Shown here: piece by piece, positions 1 to 9,565 of the stretch
Numbering within the stretch: the stretch's first letter is position 1
Layout of the letters: every line of letters starts with the position of its first letter
Assembly (NCBI RefSeq): GCF_034262375.1
Contig: NZ_CP139558.1
Coordinates: forward strand, 7,068,001-7,132,000
Direction: 5' to 3'
Origin: Mucilaginibacter sabulilitoris
GTDB taxonomy: Bacteria > Bacteroidota > Bacteroidia > Sphingobacteriales > Sphingobacteriaceae
DNA: 64,000 bases
The notes under the pieces: model-generated
Told to the model about the DNA's origin: nothing
The model's database searches: none
What the model saw: only the letters and a program-made list of their open reading frames with translations
Translations under genes and position numbers: made by a program

Positions 1-788
1 ATCCATTTTAAAATATGATCGGGGGTGAAAACAGGGGTTTCAAAATTGAATTTATCCTGACTGCCCAAACCTTCTTCTATTGTCCGCAGGAACATTTCCT
101 TTTCTTTCTCCCTGAAAAAATCCCATATCGGTTTCCCGGTAACTTCATTCGTGTTATAACCTAAAACCGGTTTAACAGATTGATTTATGCGTTCAATTTG
201 AAAATCGTGATTTAAAATACAATGAATATCGGGAGAGCTGTCAAAAAGTTCATGAAACTCCTTGTGTACCGCCAGGCTTTCTTCAAGGTCGCATTTTTGT
301 TTACGCAGTATAAAGTGCGACATAACCTCATCGGCCAGTATCCGTAAGGCATCCCGTTGCTCGGGGCTGAGCAGGTGGGGCACGGTGTCAATAACACAGA
401 GTGATCCTAAATGATATCCGTCCGGATCAATTAACGGCGCTCCGGCATAAAACCGTACATTTTGAGTAGTAACAAAAATGTTATCCTTAAAAGTATCATC
501 CTGTAGCGTGTCTTCTATTTCCAGGATATCATCATTGAGGATGGTATGGTTGCAAAAAGCGCCGGCACGGGGAATTTCACCCATGCCAGCGCCAAATTTC
601 GATTTAAGCCACTGCCTGTCGGCATCAATTAAAGTGATGAAAGCACCAGGCACATTACATATATAAGATGTAAGGCGGGTAATAGCATCATACTCCTTTT
701 CGGGTAATGTATCTAATACATGGTATGACCGCAGGGCTGCTAAACGCTCTTTTTCTATTATTGAATTTTCCTGCTGCCTGATAGCCAT
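1..788 (-). CDS. GAF-PAS sensor protein, probably histidine kinase (3' end outside window)
   Basis: The reading frame opens with ATG at 788 and stays open to the left edge (262 codons), so the C-terminus is missing. Residues 1-165 read as a GAF domain of the type common in Bacteroidota kinases: RLAALRSYHVLDTLPE near the N-terminus, FITLIDADRQWLKS, then GSLCVIDTVP. Residues from about 175 form a PAS domain (FHELFDSSPDIHCILN, then NEVTGKPIWDFF). This family normally continues into HisKA/HATPase_c, but that part is not visible, so a kinase is inferred. No signal peptide or membrane segment is seen, so it is a cytosolic sensor. It starts 3 nt after the glyA stop, which suggests co-transcription with glyA. 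Confidence 0.85.
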   Translation of the reverse strand, partial: MAIRQQENSIIEKERLAALRSYHVLDTLPEKEYDAITRLTSYICNVPGAFITLIDADRQWLKSKFGAGMGEIPRAGAFCNHTILNDDILEIEDTLQDDTFKDNIFVTTQNVRFYAGAPLIDPDGYHLGSLCVIDTVPHLLSPEQRDALRILADEVMSHFILRKQKCDLEESLAVHKEFHELFDSSPDIHCILNHDFQIERINQSVKPVLGYNTNEVTGKPIWDFFREKEKEMFLRTIEEGLGSQDKFNFETPVFTPDHILKW

Positions 789-791
789 TTA

Positions 792-2078
792 TTAATCCGA
801 GCTGTTCTCTCTGTACAAAGGGTAGTCGTACATCAGCTTGTGGACCTTTTTACGTATTTTTTTCAAAGAAGGTTCATTTTCCGGATCGGTAATTACTGCA
901 TCTATCAATTCAACTATATGATCCATCTGTTTCTCCTTCATCCCGCGTGTAGTGATGGCTGCTGTGCCCACACGTATACCTGAGGTTACAAAAGGCGATT
1001 TATCATCATAAGGCACCATATTTTTATTAACAGTAATGTCTGCAGTTACCAATGCATTCTCTGCGGCTTTTCCAGTAATATTTTTATTACGCAGATCTAT
1101 CAGCATTAAATGGTTATCAGTGCCGCCCGATATAATTTCATAACCGCGCTTAACAAAAGCTTCGGCCATGGCATTGGCATTCTTTTTAACCTGTACTATA
1201 TATTTCATGTAGCTTTCGCTCAAAGCCTCGCCAAAAGCTATTGCTTTTGCAGCTATGATGTGCTCAAGCGGGCCACCCTGGGTACCAGGAAAAACAGCCA
1301 TATCCAGTAATGACGACATCATCCTTACTTCGCCTTTTGGTGTTTTTATACCGAACGGGTTTTCAAAATCTTTACCTAATAAGATCAAACCACCACGCGG
1401 ACCGCGCAATGTTTTATGTGTAGTGGTAGTAACGATATGGCAATGCGGCAGCGGATCGGTCAATAAACCACGGGCTATAAGCCCGGCCGGGTGCGAAATA
1501 TCGGCCAACACCAAAGCGCCTACCTTATCGGCAACTTTACGTATAAATTCATAATCCCAATCACGTGAGTAAGCCGAAGCACCGCAAATGATCAGTTTTG
1601 GTTTTTCTTTTAGCGCTACTTTTTCCAGTTGTTTATAATCAACCAAACCGGTTTCTTTAACTACTCCGTAAAAATGCGGCTCATATAATTTACCTGAAAA
1701 GTTAACGGGCGAACCATGTGTTAAGTGTCCCCCATGCGACAAATCAAATCCTAATATTTTATCGCCCGGCTGAAGAACAGCCAGCATCACTGCTGCGTTT
1801 GCCTGAGCGCCCGAATGAGGCTGCACGTTTGCCCACTCGGCATTAAATAATTGTTTAGCTCTCTCAATAGCGATGGTTTCAATTTCATCAACTACCTGGC
1901 AACCGCCATAATAGCGTTTTCCTGGTAAACCTTCGGCGTATTTATTGGTTGCAACAGATCCTGCCGCTTCCATAACCTGCCGGCTCACAAAATTTTCAGA
2001 CGCTATAAGCTCAATGCCTTCTTCCTGGCGTTGCTGCTCTTCATCAAGTAGCTTAAAAATTAATTTGTCTCTTTTCAT
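792..2078 (-). CDS. glyA: Serine hydroxymethyltransferase
   Basis: PLP enzyme that interconverts serine and glycine and charges tetrahydrofolate with one-carbon units in the cytosol. The 428-aa length is normal for the family. Visible hallmarks are the N-terminal ELIASENF (residues 23-30), the substrate loop YYGGCQVVDEIE, the PLP ring Asp193 in LADISH, and the Schiff-base lysine K222 in TTTTHKTLRGPRGG. It lies upstream of and 3 nt from the GAF-PAS sensor. The 150-bp region in front of it carries a long inverted repeat. Confidence 0.97.
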   Translation of the reverse strand: MKRDKLIFKLLDEEQQRQEEGIELIASENFVSRQVMEAAGSVATNKYAEGLPGKRYYGGCQVVDEIETIAIERAKQLFNAEWANVQPHSGAQANAAVMLAVLQPGDKILGFDLSHGGHLTHGSPVNFSGKLYEPHFYGVVKETGLVDYKQLEKVALKEKPKLIICGASAYSRDWDYEFIRKVADKVGALVLADISHPAGLIARGLLTDPLPHCHIVTTTTHKTLRGPRGGLILLGKDFENPFGIKTPKGEVRMMSSLLDMAVFPGTQGGPLEHIIAAKAIAFGEALSESYMKYIVQVKKNANAMAEAFVKRGYEIISGGTDNHLMLIDLRNKNITGKAAENALVTADITVNKNMVPYDDKSPFVTSGIRVGTAAITTRGMKEKQMDHIVELIDAVITDPENEPSLKKIRKKVHKLMYDYPLYRENSSD

Positions 2079-2117
2079 TATATGTAATTAAAAACGGCGC
2101 TAAGTTAGCCAAAAAAA

Positions 2118-2225
2118 TAGATTTGAGACGTTAGATATGAGATTTGAGCCCAAAAAATTACTTATTAATCAGTTATAAATGAACTACAAAGCTTCTGCAA
2201 TCCCTGTCTCAAATCTCATATCTGA
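2118..2225. repeat. Intergenic inverted repeat between scpA and glyA
   Basis: AGATATGAGATTTGAG (2132-2147) is perfectly complementary to CTCAAATCTCATATCT (2208-2223). The left arm also repeats its own word, with AGATTTGAGA just upstream. The roughly 60-nt loop is AT-rich. It lies between two minus-strand genes, so it may end or attenuate scpA transcription. It is one of several intergenic hairpins in the window built from short reiterated words. Confidence 0.7.
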
Positions 2226-2229
2226 TTGC

Positions 2230-2976
2230 TTATATCTCCCTGGGCGATATCCAGAAATTATTATAGCCAAGCCCTACCTGTATATCTATCAGTTCCTGTT
2301 GCAGCATTTCTAAAACGGCCAAAAAGTTATATACAAAATGCACTTTGTTTTCCGACTCTTTGGCTATAGCTTTAAAATCAAGCATTTTATTAATCTTTAG
2401 CAAGTCAGCAACGGCCTGTTTTTGTTTTTCGATGGTGTATGGATACTGAACAACGGTATGCTTTACTTCTTCGCTTCGGTTAAGATAGTTGCGCATCAGG
2501 CGTTCGTGCACCATCATCAGTTTGTATAAACTCAACTCTGATAATTCTTCGCCGGGATGTGTAACCTTTTCTACCTGTTCCAGGTCCTGTTTAATATTGC
2601 CCCGCTTTTCCTGTTTAAACCGTTCATCCTCATAAGGGCGCAATTCATCGCACAGCTCCTTAAATTTTTTATACTCAATCAGTTTCCTGATCAGGTTCTC
2701 TTTGGTATCGGCTTCATCACCCGCTTCTTCAGCATCATAACGCGGAAGCAGCATTTTAGCCTTGATCCGCATCAGCGTAGCTGCCACAAAAATAAACTCA
2801 CTGGCCAGCTCCATATTAAGGCTGGTCATTTGATGTATATAGTTCAAAAAGTCATCTGCAATTTTGGCTATAGGTATATCATGTATATCCAGCTCATCTC
2901 TTTCAATAAAAAAAAGCAGCAGATCAAACGGACCTTCAAACTGTGGTAATCTTATGGCAAAGCTGTCGTCGGTCAT
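2230..2976 (-). CDS. scpA: Segregation and condensation protein A
   Basis: Kleisin subunit of the SMC-ScpA-ScpB condensin, which organises and segregates the chromosome. The 248-aa product begins with the diagnostic ScpA signature: FEGPFDLLLFFIERDELDIHDIPIAKI at residues 14-40 (positions only approximate). A helical middle follows and then the C-terminal winged-helix part with KVHFVYNFLAVLEMLQQ, which contacts the SMC head. scpB is not adjacent. A TAnnTTTG box lies 10 nt before the start and supports this ATG. Confidence 0.93.
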   Translation of the reverse strand: MTDDSFAIRLPQFEGPFDLLLFFIERDELDIHDIPIAKIADDFLNYIHQMTSLNMELASEFIFVAATLMRIKAKMLLPRYDAEEAGDEADTKENLIRKLIEYKKFKELCDELRPYEDERFKQEKRGNIKQDLEQVEKVTHPGEELSELSLYKLMMVHERLMRNYLNRSEEVKHTVVQYPYTIEKQKQAVADLLKINKMLDFKAIAKESENKVHFVYNFLAVLEMLQQELIDIQVGLGYNNFWISPREI

Positions 2977-2986
2977 AAATGTGATT

Positions 2987-2994
2987 CAAAAGTA
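2987..2994 (-). promoter_or_regulatory. Candidate -7 promoter box of scpA
   Basis: On the minus strand this reads TACTTTTG, a full match to the Bacteroidota -7 consensus TAnnTTTG, 10 nt before the scpA ATG. No good TTTG is seen at the usual 19-21 nt upstream; a TTG lies 14 nt away. The leader would be very short. Confidence 0.4.
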
Positions 2995-3142
2995 AGATTT
3001 TTTGGCATCAAGTATTAAGATGTTTCATGGCTTGCGAAAATAAATACGGCAGTCTTGATACTTACTCAAAACAATTAATACAATTATATGTCCTGTATTT
3101 ATAAATAAATACCTTACTTTGTAGGTTAAACATCCTTTAAAA

Positions 3143-5080
3143 ATGTCAATGCAGGTACCGGCCGGGGATTTATTACAAAAAATTAACTATCCATCTGATT
3201 TAAAGCAACTTAATGAAGACCAGCTTGAACAGGTTTGCCAGGAACTTCGCCAATATATTATTGATGTAGTGTCAGTAAATGGAGGCCATTTCGCAGCAAG
3301 TCTGGGTGTAGTTGAACTAACAGTCGCACTTCAATATGTACTAAACACACCTTATGACCAGCTGGTTTGGGATGTTGGACACCAGGCTTATGGTCATAAA
3401 ATACTTACCGGCCGCCGGGAAGCTTTTCATACCAACCGTATATATAAAGGCATAAGCGGTTTCCCAAAACGATCAGAAAGTGAATATGATACCTTTGGTG
3501 TAGGTCACTCATCCACGTCCATATCGGTAGCGCTGGGTATGGCTGTAGCATCACATTACAAAGGCGAAAAAGACAGGCAGCATGTAGCTGTTATTGGAGA
3601 TGGCGCTATGACCGCGGGGATGGCTTTTGAAGCGCTGAACCACGCGGGTATTGAAAACTCAAATCTGCTGGTGATCCTGAATGATAATAACATGTCTATC
3701 GATCCCAATGTAGGCGCGTTAAAAGAATACCTTACCGATATTGCTACTTCGAAACCTTACAATCGTTTCAGGGATGATATAGCCCATGTACTGGCAAAAC
3801 TTTCGGCCATAGGTCCGGATGCTTTTAAAATAGCGCAAAAGATTGAGAAAAGCGTAAAGGGCACTTTATTGAAACGCAGTAACTTTTTTGAAGCATTAAA
3901 GTTCAGGTACTTTGGCCCTATTGACGGACATGATGTAAACCACCTGGTGAGAGTTTTAAAAGACCTACGGGATATACCGGGCCCCAAATTGTTGCATTGT
4001 GTTACGGTTAAAGGCAAAGGTTATGCCCTGGCCGAAAAAGACCAGACCAAGTGGCACGCGCCCGGCTTATTTGATAAAATTACCGGCGAAATTAAAAAAA
4101 CCAAATACGATAAGCCACAACCGCCAAAATATCAGGACGTATTTGGTCACAGCATTATTGAGCTGGCCGAACAAAACCCTAAAATTATGGGCATAACCCC
4201 TGCCATGCCTTCAGGGTGCTCTCTTAACCTGATGATGAAAGCTATGCCAACACGTGCTTTTGATGTGGGTATAGCCGAGCAGCACGCAGTAACATTTTCG
4301 GCAGGATTGGCGACACAGGGTTTAATACCTTTTTGTAATATATACTCCAGCTTTATGCAACGGGCGTATGACCAGGTTATACACGATGTAGCCATACAAA
4401 AGCTCAATGTGATATTTTGCTTAGACAGGGCAGGCCTTGTAGGAGCCGATGGCCCTACACATCATGGTGCTTATGACCTGGCTTTTATGCGCTGCATACC
4501 TAACATGACGGTATCATCACCCATGAACGAAGAAGAGCTGCGTAACCTGATGTTTACCGCTCAGCAAGACAACATGGGTCCGTTTGTAATCAGATACCCC
4601 CGCGGCAGCGGTGTAATGGTTGACTGGCAACGTCCATTTAAGGCTATCCCAGTTGGTAAAGGACGCAAAATATGCGACGGTGATGATGTAGCCATTTTAT
4701 CAATTGGCGCTATAGGCAACGAAGTGGTGAAAGCCACCGCTGATCTGAATGCCGAAGGCTATTACCCTGCACATTATGATATGCGTTTTGTAAAACCGCT
4801 TGATGAGGCTTTATTACATGATGTGTTTCAAAAATTCGACAAGGTTATTACAGTAGAAGATGGTTGCCTCGAAGGCGGAATGGGAAGCGCCATAATTGAA
4901 TTTATGACAGATAATGGCTACCATAAAACCCATGTAAAACGCCTCGGTATACCCGACAAAATAATTGAACATGGCGAACAACCTGAGCTTTGGGCCGAAT
5001 GCGGTTTTGATGCTAAAAGCATTGCTGAACAAGTTAAAAACTTAGGTGCGAAACGAAATACGCACACCATAGCATCATAA
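3143..5080 (+). CDS. dxs: 1-deoxy-D-xylulose-5-phosphate synthase
   Basis: Thiamine-diphosphate enzyme that condenses pyruvate and glyceraldehyde 3-phosphate, the first step of the MEP isoprenoid pathway. The 645-aa protein has the family's usual length and order: VWDVGHQAYGHKILTG near residue 76, the ThDP/Mg site GDGAMTAG at 152-159 followed by NDNNMSID near 180, then the central pyrimidine-binding domain with FDVGIAEQHAVTFSAG and the C-terminal transketolase domain. It stands alone on the plus strand. A near-consensus -7 box TTACTTTG sits at 3114-3121, 21 nt before the ATG. It converges on the RemB-like gene through an inverted repeat. Confidence 0.97.
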   Translation: MSMQVPAGDLLQKINYPSDLKQLNEDQLEQVCQELRQYIIDVVSVNGGHFAASLGVVELTVALQYVLNTPYDQLVWDVGHQAYGHKILTGRREAFHTNRIYKGISGFPKRSESEYDTFGVGHSSTSISVALGMAVASHYKGEKDRQHVAVIGDGAMTAGMAFEALNHAGIENSNLLVILNDNNMSIDPNVGALKEYLTDIATSKPYNRFRDDIAHVLAKLSAIGPDAFKIAQKIEKSVKGTLLKRSNFFEALKFRYFGPIDGHDVNHLVRVLKDLRDIPGPKLLHCVTVKGKGYALAEKDQTKWHAPGLFDKITGEIKKTKYDKPQPPKYQDVFGHSIIELAEQNPKIMGITPAMPSGCSLNLMMKAMPTRAFDVGIAEQHAVTFSAGLATQGLIPFCNIYSSFMQRAYDQVIHDVAIQKLNVIFCLDRAGLVGADGPTHHGAYDLAFMRCIPNMTVSSPMNEEELRNLMFTAQQDNMGPFVIRYPRGSGVMVDWQRPFKAIPVGKGRKICDGDDVAILSIGAIGNEVVKATADLNAEGYYPAHYDMRFVKPLDEALLHDVFQKFDKVITVEDGCLEGGMGSAIIEFMTDNGYHKTHVKRLGIPDKIIEHGEQPELWAECGFDAKSIAEQVKNLGAKRNTHTIAS

Positions 5081-5088
5081 ATAAATTA

Positions 5089-5151
5089 GTGAGTGGTTGA
5101 TTGAGTAAGTGATTGGTTTGGAACCTAACTACCCACTTAATTAACCACTCA
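5089..5151. terminator. Convergent inverted repeat after dxs
   Basis: GTGAGTGGTT (5089-5098) pairs with AACCACTCAC (5142-5151), with weaker pairing inside. It lies between convergent dxs and the RemB-like gene, so a bidirectional terminator role is likely. Both arms carry reiterated short words (GAGTGGTTGATTGAG), as do other intergenic hairpins here. Confidence 0.5.
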
Positions 5152-5158
5152 CCTCTCT

Positions 5159-6745
5159 TTAATGAGCCTTATAGCTGGCCAAATCATTATAAATACTGCG
5201 GAACGAGCTGCGTATACCAAAAGTGATCATTCCTGTTTTATCATGAAACTGACTGTTCTTTTCAAAGCGGTAAATACCTCCCAGCTCAAGGCGCAGGTTG
5301 TATTTGGGGTTTAATAAATAAGCCGCTTTAGCTTCAAGATAAATCATGTTAGTAGTAAGGCCCTGCCCGGTGTAGTTGCCAAATTCTCTTGCGGGGGTAA
5401 TATAATCCAGAAAAAGATCTTTACCATAGTTTAAATTATCGGTGTTCAGGCCATAATGCCCATAATCTGCCTCGAATGAATAATCAAACCGTTTATAAGA
5501 ATAGTTTAACAAGCCAACAACTTCGCGAAAGTTTGCGCCCCAGGGATGTGCTAAAGGCTCGCCATTTTCGGCATAATTAAGTACCGAACTGCGTTCCGAA
5601 AAAGTATAGGGTTTTACATTATTAGTTTCAAGCAAATAGTTTAACCCCGTTACGTTAAGCAGATTAGCTCCCCTGAAACCTAATTGCCAGCCATATTTAT
5701 TACGTGAACTGCCGCTGCTTGAGAAAAACCTATTAGACTCAAACTCGTCAAGTAAAAACTGGCCATAGGCTGTGATGCCATCGGTGAGTTTATATTTACC
5801 GGTAAAGCCTAATAGTGCGTTATCCGGCGAACCATTTGATGCTTCGAGTGGCCTCAAAAATATTACAGGGTTTATATAAGTAAAATCAAACCCGCGAACA
5901 TGACCTGCATTATCTTTAGCGCTCCATATTATAGAATCGAAGAAACCTAATGAAAGACGGTTGCTCACATTCCAGTCGAGATAATGGAACACACCATATT
6001 TCTTCCTATCGCCATCATCTACTTTAATTGATAAAGGATCATTAAAATAGGCCCACATGGCCATGTATTTTACATTACCAAGCGTAGCTGTTAATTTAAA
6101 GAACGGATATGGCGAGGCATAATCAGATAAAAGCACGGAGCGGTAACCGTCACCTATAAATGTTTTATCGCGGCCAGCGGTTAAATTCAGATATTTGTTT
6201 GGCGTATAGGATACCAATGCTGTGATGTACGACCAGCGATATTCGTTACCGTAAATACCGGCATAAGCCTGGCCGTGGGCGATACCGGTTTGGTTGGTAT
6301 AAGTAGCCAAATAACCCGGCAGTACCGCTCTGTTTTCATACGCGCTGACATTATATGAGAGTTTGTTGCCGAAGGTACCGCCAAGTTGCAAGCCAAGTGT
6401 GCCAAAATTAGTGTTCCGCTTACCCTCAAAGTCGCGGCTCAGGTTAAAGTCGGGTAACAAATCGGTATAAAAGGTGTAATTCTCTCCTTTAACATCTATC
6501 TGGTGCTGGTTAAAGAACTTTCCCTTTGGCCCATCAATATTCATTAACGAATCGTAATGATATTTTATAAGGGAATCATCAGCAAAAAAAGGCTTTAATG
6601 AACTATGCACGCGTGTTTTGGTTGAATAAACATCGGCGTCAAGTTTTTGATAAAACTGGTATGAATACGGTTGATATACAGACTGCGCTTTTACAACCCC
6701 GCTTATTAAAAATAATAATATAATACTGGTAGATATTTTCCTCAT
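5159..6745 (-). CDS. Outer-membrane beta-barrel protein, RemB/Wzi-like
   Basis: A 528-aa protein with a clear signal peptide (MRKISTSIILLFLISGVVKAQ). The remainder alternates short polar and aromatic strands and ends in IRSSFRSIYNDLASYKAH. The segments SAYENRAVLPGYLATYTNQ and GRDKTFIGDGYRSVLLSDYA resemble, from memory, Bacteroidota proteins annotated as gliding motility RemB or Wzi-type capsule assembly barrels. A role at the outer membrane in polysaccharide or motility functions is inferred; gmd lies 23 bp upstream on the same strand, which fits surface sugar metabolism. The family name is moderately certain, the barrel nature more so. Confidence 0.7.
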   Translation of the reverse strand: MRKISTSIILLFLISGVVKAQSVYQPYSYQFYQKLDADVYSTKTRVHSSLKPFFADDSLIKYHYDSLMNIDGPKGKFFNQHQIDVKGENYTFYTDLLPDFNLSRDFEGKRNTNFGTLGLQLGGTFGNKLSYNVSAYENRAVLPGYLATYTNQTGIAHGQAYAGIYGNEYRWSYITALVSYTPNKYLNLTAGRDKTFIGDGYRSVLLSDYASPYPFFKLTATLGNVKYMAMWAYFNDPLSIKVDDGDRKKYGVFHYLDWNVSNRLSLGFFDSIIWSAKDNAGHVRGFDFTYINPVIFLRPLEASNGSPDNALLGFTGKYKLTDGITAYGQFLLDEFESNRFFSSSGSSRNKYGWQLGFRGANLLNVTGLNYLLETNNVKPYTFSERSSVLNYAENGEPLAHPWGANFREVVGLLNYSYKRFDYSFEADYGHYGLNTDNLNYGKDLFLDYITPAREFGNYTGQGLTTNMIYLEAKAAYLLNPKYNLRLELGGIYRFEKNSQFHDKTGMITFGIRSSFRSIYNDLASYKAH

Positions 6746-6768
6746 GTGCAGAACTGATAAATCAAAGG

Positions 6769-7905
6769 TTATTCAAAATAATTAAGTGTTTTAAAACCAC
6801 CTTTTCTTAAATATTCATCTTTTTTAACCAAATGTAAATCTGACTGCATCATATCAGTAACCAGTGCCTGCAGATCATATTTAGGTTTCCAGCCTAATTT
6901 TTCAAAGGCTTTGGATGCATCACCAATTAACAAATCAACTTCAGTAGGCCTGAAATATTTGGTATCGACTTTAACAACGGTTTGCCCAAACTTTAAAACA
7001 TCGGTATTTAAACCAATTTCGGCTGCTTTTTGCTGATCAATGTCAATAATTACGCCGCGTTCATTTTCATCTTTACCACTAAACTCTACCTCAATACCCA
7101 GCTCATTAAAGGCCATTCTTATAAAATCGCGCACGGTGGTAGTAATACCGGTAGCAACCACAAAATCATCAGCCTCATCCTGCTGCAGCATCAGCCACAT
7201 GGCTTCAATATAATCTTTGGCGTGTCCCCAGTCGCGCTGAGCCGAAAGGTTGCCCACATACAGACAGTCCTGCAGGCCCAGGGCAATTTTTGAAGCAGCA
7301 CGGGTAATTTTCCGGGTAACAAAAGTTTCGCCCCTGATAGGGCTTTCGTGGTTAAATAATATACCATTACAGGCGTACATGCCATAAGCTTCACGATAGT
7401 TTACAATTATCCAGTAGCCATATAGTTTTGCTACCGCATAAGGTGAGCGGGGATAAAATGGCGTAGTTTCACTTTGTGGAACAGCTTGTACCAGGCCATA
7501 AAGCTCAGATGTTGAAGCCTGGTATATGCGTGTTTTTTTGGCAAGCCCCAATAACCGTACAGCTTCCAAAATACGCAGGGTGCCTATACCATCGGCATTT
7601 GCTGTATACTCAGGCGTATCAAAACTTACTTTAACATGGCTTTGGGCGGCCAGATTATAAATTTCATCGGGCTGTACTTCCTGTATTAACCTTATTAAAT
7701 TAGTTGAATCTGTAAGATCGCCATAATGCAGTTTAAACTTCACATTAGGCTCATGCGGATCATGGTAAAGATGATCAATGCGTTCTGTATTAAATAATGA
7801 CGACCGCCGTTTTACACCGTGTACTTCATATCCTTTTTTCAGTAAAAACTCGGCTAAATATGCACCATCCTGCCCTGTTATACCTGTTATTAAAGCTGTT
7901 TTCAT
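6769..7905 (-). CDS. gmd: GDP-mannose 4,6-dehydratase
   Basis: Converts GDP-D-mannose to GDP-4-keto-6-deoxymannose, the precursor of GDP-fucose, rhamnose and related surface sugars. The 378-aa short-chain dehydratase has the Rossmann motif GITGQDG at residues 8-14 and the catalytic set T132, E134, Y156 and K160 (STSELYG, then YAVAK). NHESPIRGETFVTRKI is the family's substrate segment. No fcl/GDP-fucose synthase is nearby, so the end product is unknown. The 170 bp upstream is AT-rich and shows no other gene. Confidence 0.96.
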   Translation of the reverse strand: MKTALITGITGQDGAYLAEFLLKKGYEVHGVKRRSSLFNTERIDHLYHDPHEPNVKFKLHYGDLTDSTNLIRLIQEVQPDEIYNLAAQSHVKVSFDTPEYTANADGIGTLRILEAVRLLGLAKKTRIYQASTSELYGLVQAVPQSETTPFYPRSPYAVAKLYGYWIIVNYREAYGMYACNGILFNHESPIRGETFVTRKITRAASKIALGLQDCLYVGNLSAQRDWGHAKDYIEAMWLMLQQDEADDFVVATGITTTVRDFIRMAFNELGIEVEFSGKDENERGVIIDIDQQKAAEIGLNTDVLKFGQTVVKVDTKYFRPTEVDLLIGDASKAFEKLGWKPKYDLQALVTDMMQSDLHLVKKDEYLRKGGFKTLNYFE

Positions 7906-8077
7906 TAATTAAATACGCTAAAACTTATATATTACAATATTATCCAAATTAATTGTAAAAACTGCATACAGTATAATATAAGCCTGCTTTTTTATAAAAA
8001 GTTAGCGATTTTGAGTAAACAAAGTATTACCGGTATAACTTATTTCAGTAAAAAATATAACTAAGGTCTGATAATAA

Positions 8078-8641
8078 TTAAATACCCGAAACCTCATTTT
8101 CAAGTTCATGGTACCATTCCTTGCCATACTTGCGTATAAGCGGATCTTTCAAAAATTCATGAACCCGTACTTTAAGTTCATCACCAAAAGAACATGCAGG
8201 GCTACAGATACTCCAACGGTCATAGTTCAACACATCAAATTCTGGATAAGCAGTTATACGGATAGGATATAAATGACAGGAAATGGGCTTTTTCCAGCTG
8301 ATTGCGCCTTGTTCATATGCTTTTTCGATACCACATTTAGTAATGCCGTTTTCCCATATTACATAAGCGCATTCTTTGTTTACATCAACACAGGGCGTGG
8401 TATAATCACCTTCAAAGTCTTTCACATAAGTACCCACCTTTTCAATGGTTCTGATACCTTTTTCGGTAAGGTAAGGTTTTACCTTAGGGTATATTTCTTT
8501 TAATATATCAAGTTCATCGGCATTTAATGGTGCGCCGGAATCGCCCTCCAAACAGCAGGCCCCCTTGCACTTGGTCAAATTACAAACAAAATTTTCCTTC
8601 ACAACATCCTCGTGCACCAATACATTACCAACCTCAATCAT
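8078..8641 (-). CDS. DUF3109 family cysteine-rich protein
   Basis: A 187-aa protein starting MIEVGNVLVHEDVVKENFV, typical of DUF3109. It carries clustered cysteines: CNLTKCKGACC near residue 20, C in TTPCVDVNKEC, then CGIEKA, SCHLYPIR and CSPACSF. The arrangement suggests metal or Fe-S binding like that of CxxCxxxC zinc/iron proteins, but no function is established that I know of. Its start is 4 nt after the stop of the DUF3108 gene, so the two form an operon. Confidence 0.85.
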   Translation of the reverse strand: MIEVGNVLVHEDVVKENFVCNLTKCKGACCLEGDSGAPLNADELDILKEIYPKVKPYLTEKGIRTIEKVGTYVKDFEGDYTTPCVDVNKECAYVIWENGITKCGIEKAYEQGAISWKKPISCHLYPIRITAYPEFDVLNYDRWSICSPACSFGDELKVRVHEFLKDPLIRKYGKEWYHELENEVSGI

Positions 8642-8645
8642 ATTT

Positions 8646-9425
8646 TTATTTACTTTTTATAGGATTTAAAGGATACTTAAGACCACTGGCAGCTTGCAGA
8701 TCCATTGTTACGCTACCAATTATCACCTCCACATGCGCCTTTATAGGTATCCTGTTACCATCATTAGTTACCCAAAGGTACAATTTACTATCCTTCCTGA
8801 AAACATGGCCCGGAATAATGGTAGGATTAAATTTAAGGCAGTTAAACTTACCCATGGAACAACTTACTACTTCGGTACCTGAATAGGTTATACCCATAGA
8901 ATGAAACCCGTCTTCCAGAAAATATTGTAATTCAAATTTATCGCCAACCTTTAGTTTTGAAACATCAATAGTACGTGCAAAATAATAGGCCGATACGAAA
9001 TCAAATGTTTTTCCCTTAAACGTAAATACTCCTTTATTGGCGGTTACCTTACTGTCTTTATGGTCAAAGGTTACATTATCTGTGTGCTTCCATTTTCCTT
9101 CGCGCCGGTTCTCGGTATAATAATAAGGCAACAGGGTATTTTGGTCAACATACGATTCGTATTTATTGCGCACTTTGTAAAAAAAATCAAAGCTGCCGGC
9201 CGTTTTTCCTTCTGCTATTAAATGGAATACTGGTTCGTCAAACTTCTTATCGCTGGCTTCTACCCTTATATTAGCTTCGGCTGCGGTAAAAAAGCCATAT
9301 TTCATTTTATAGCTCAGCTTTTCACCTACCTTAAAAACCGGTTCGCTTATTTTTGTTAGTTCCTGCGAAAAAGCAGTACTATAGTATAAAAGGAGGAACA
9401 GGGTGTAAAAAAGAGTTTTTCTCAT
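8646..9425 (-). CDS. DUF3108 domain protein, exported
   Basis: A 259-aa protein with an N-terminal signal peptide (MRKTLFYTLFLLLYYSTAFSQ) and a DUF3108-type body: EKLSYKMKYGFFTAAEANI, RNKYESYVDQNTLLPYYYTENRREGKW, then SAYYFARTIDVSKLKVGD and PIKAHVEVIIGSVTMDL. DUF3108 proteins are periplasmic or outer-membrane-associated beta-rich proteins of unknown role. It is upstream of the DUF3109 gene with a 4-nt gap. Confidence 0.85.
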   Translation of the reverse strand: MRKTLFYTLFLLLYYSTAFSQELTKISEPVFKVGEKLSYKMKYGFFTAAEANIRVEASDKKFDEPVFHLIAEGKTAGSFDFFYKVRNKYESYVDQNTLLPYYYTENRREGKWKHTDNVTFDHKDSKVTANKGVFTFKGKTFDFVSAYYFARTIDVSKLKVGDKFELQYFLEDGFHSMGITYSGTEVVSCSMGKFNCLKFNPTIIPGHVFRKDSKLYLWVTNDGNRIPIKAHVEVIIGSVTMDLQAASGLKYPLNPIKSK

Positions 9426-9565
9426 CAGCGCTTGTTGCTTTTAATATCAGCCCGGCATTTATCGGGCCGAAGATATGACAACTGCTACTATAAATGGTTT
9501 AAACTCAATTTTATTGCACTGATTTATAATTACCCTAAACAGGAGCTTTTATAAAAAAGAAATGA

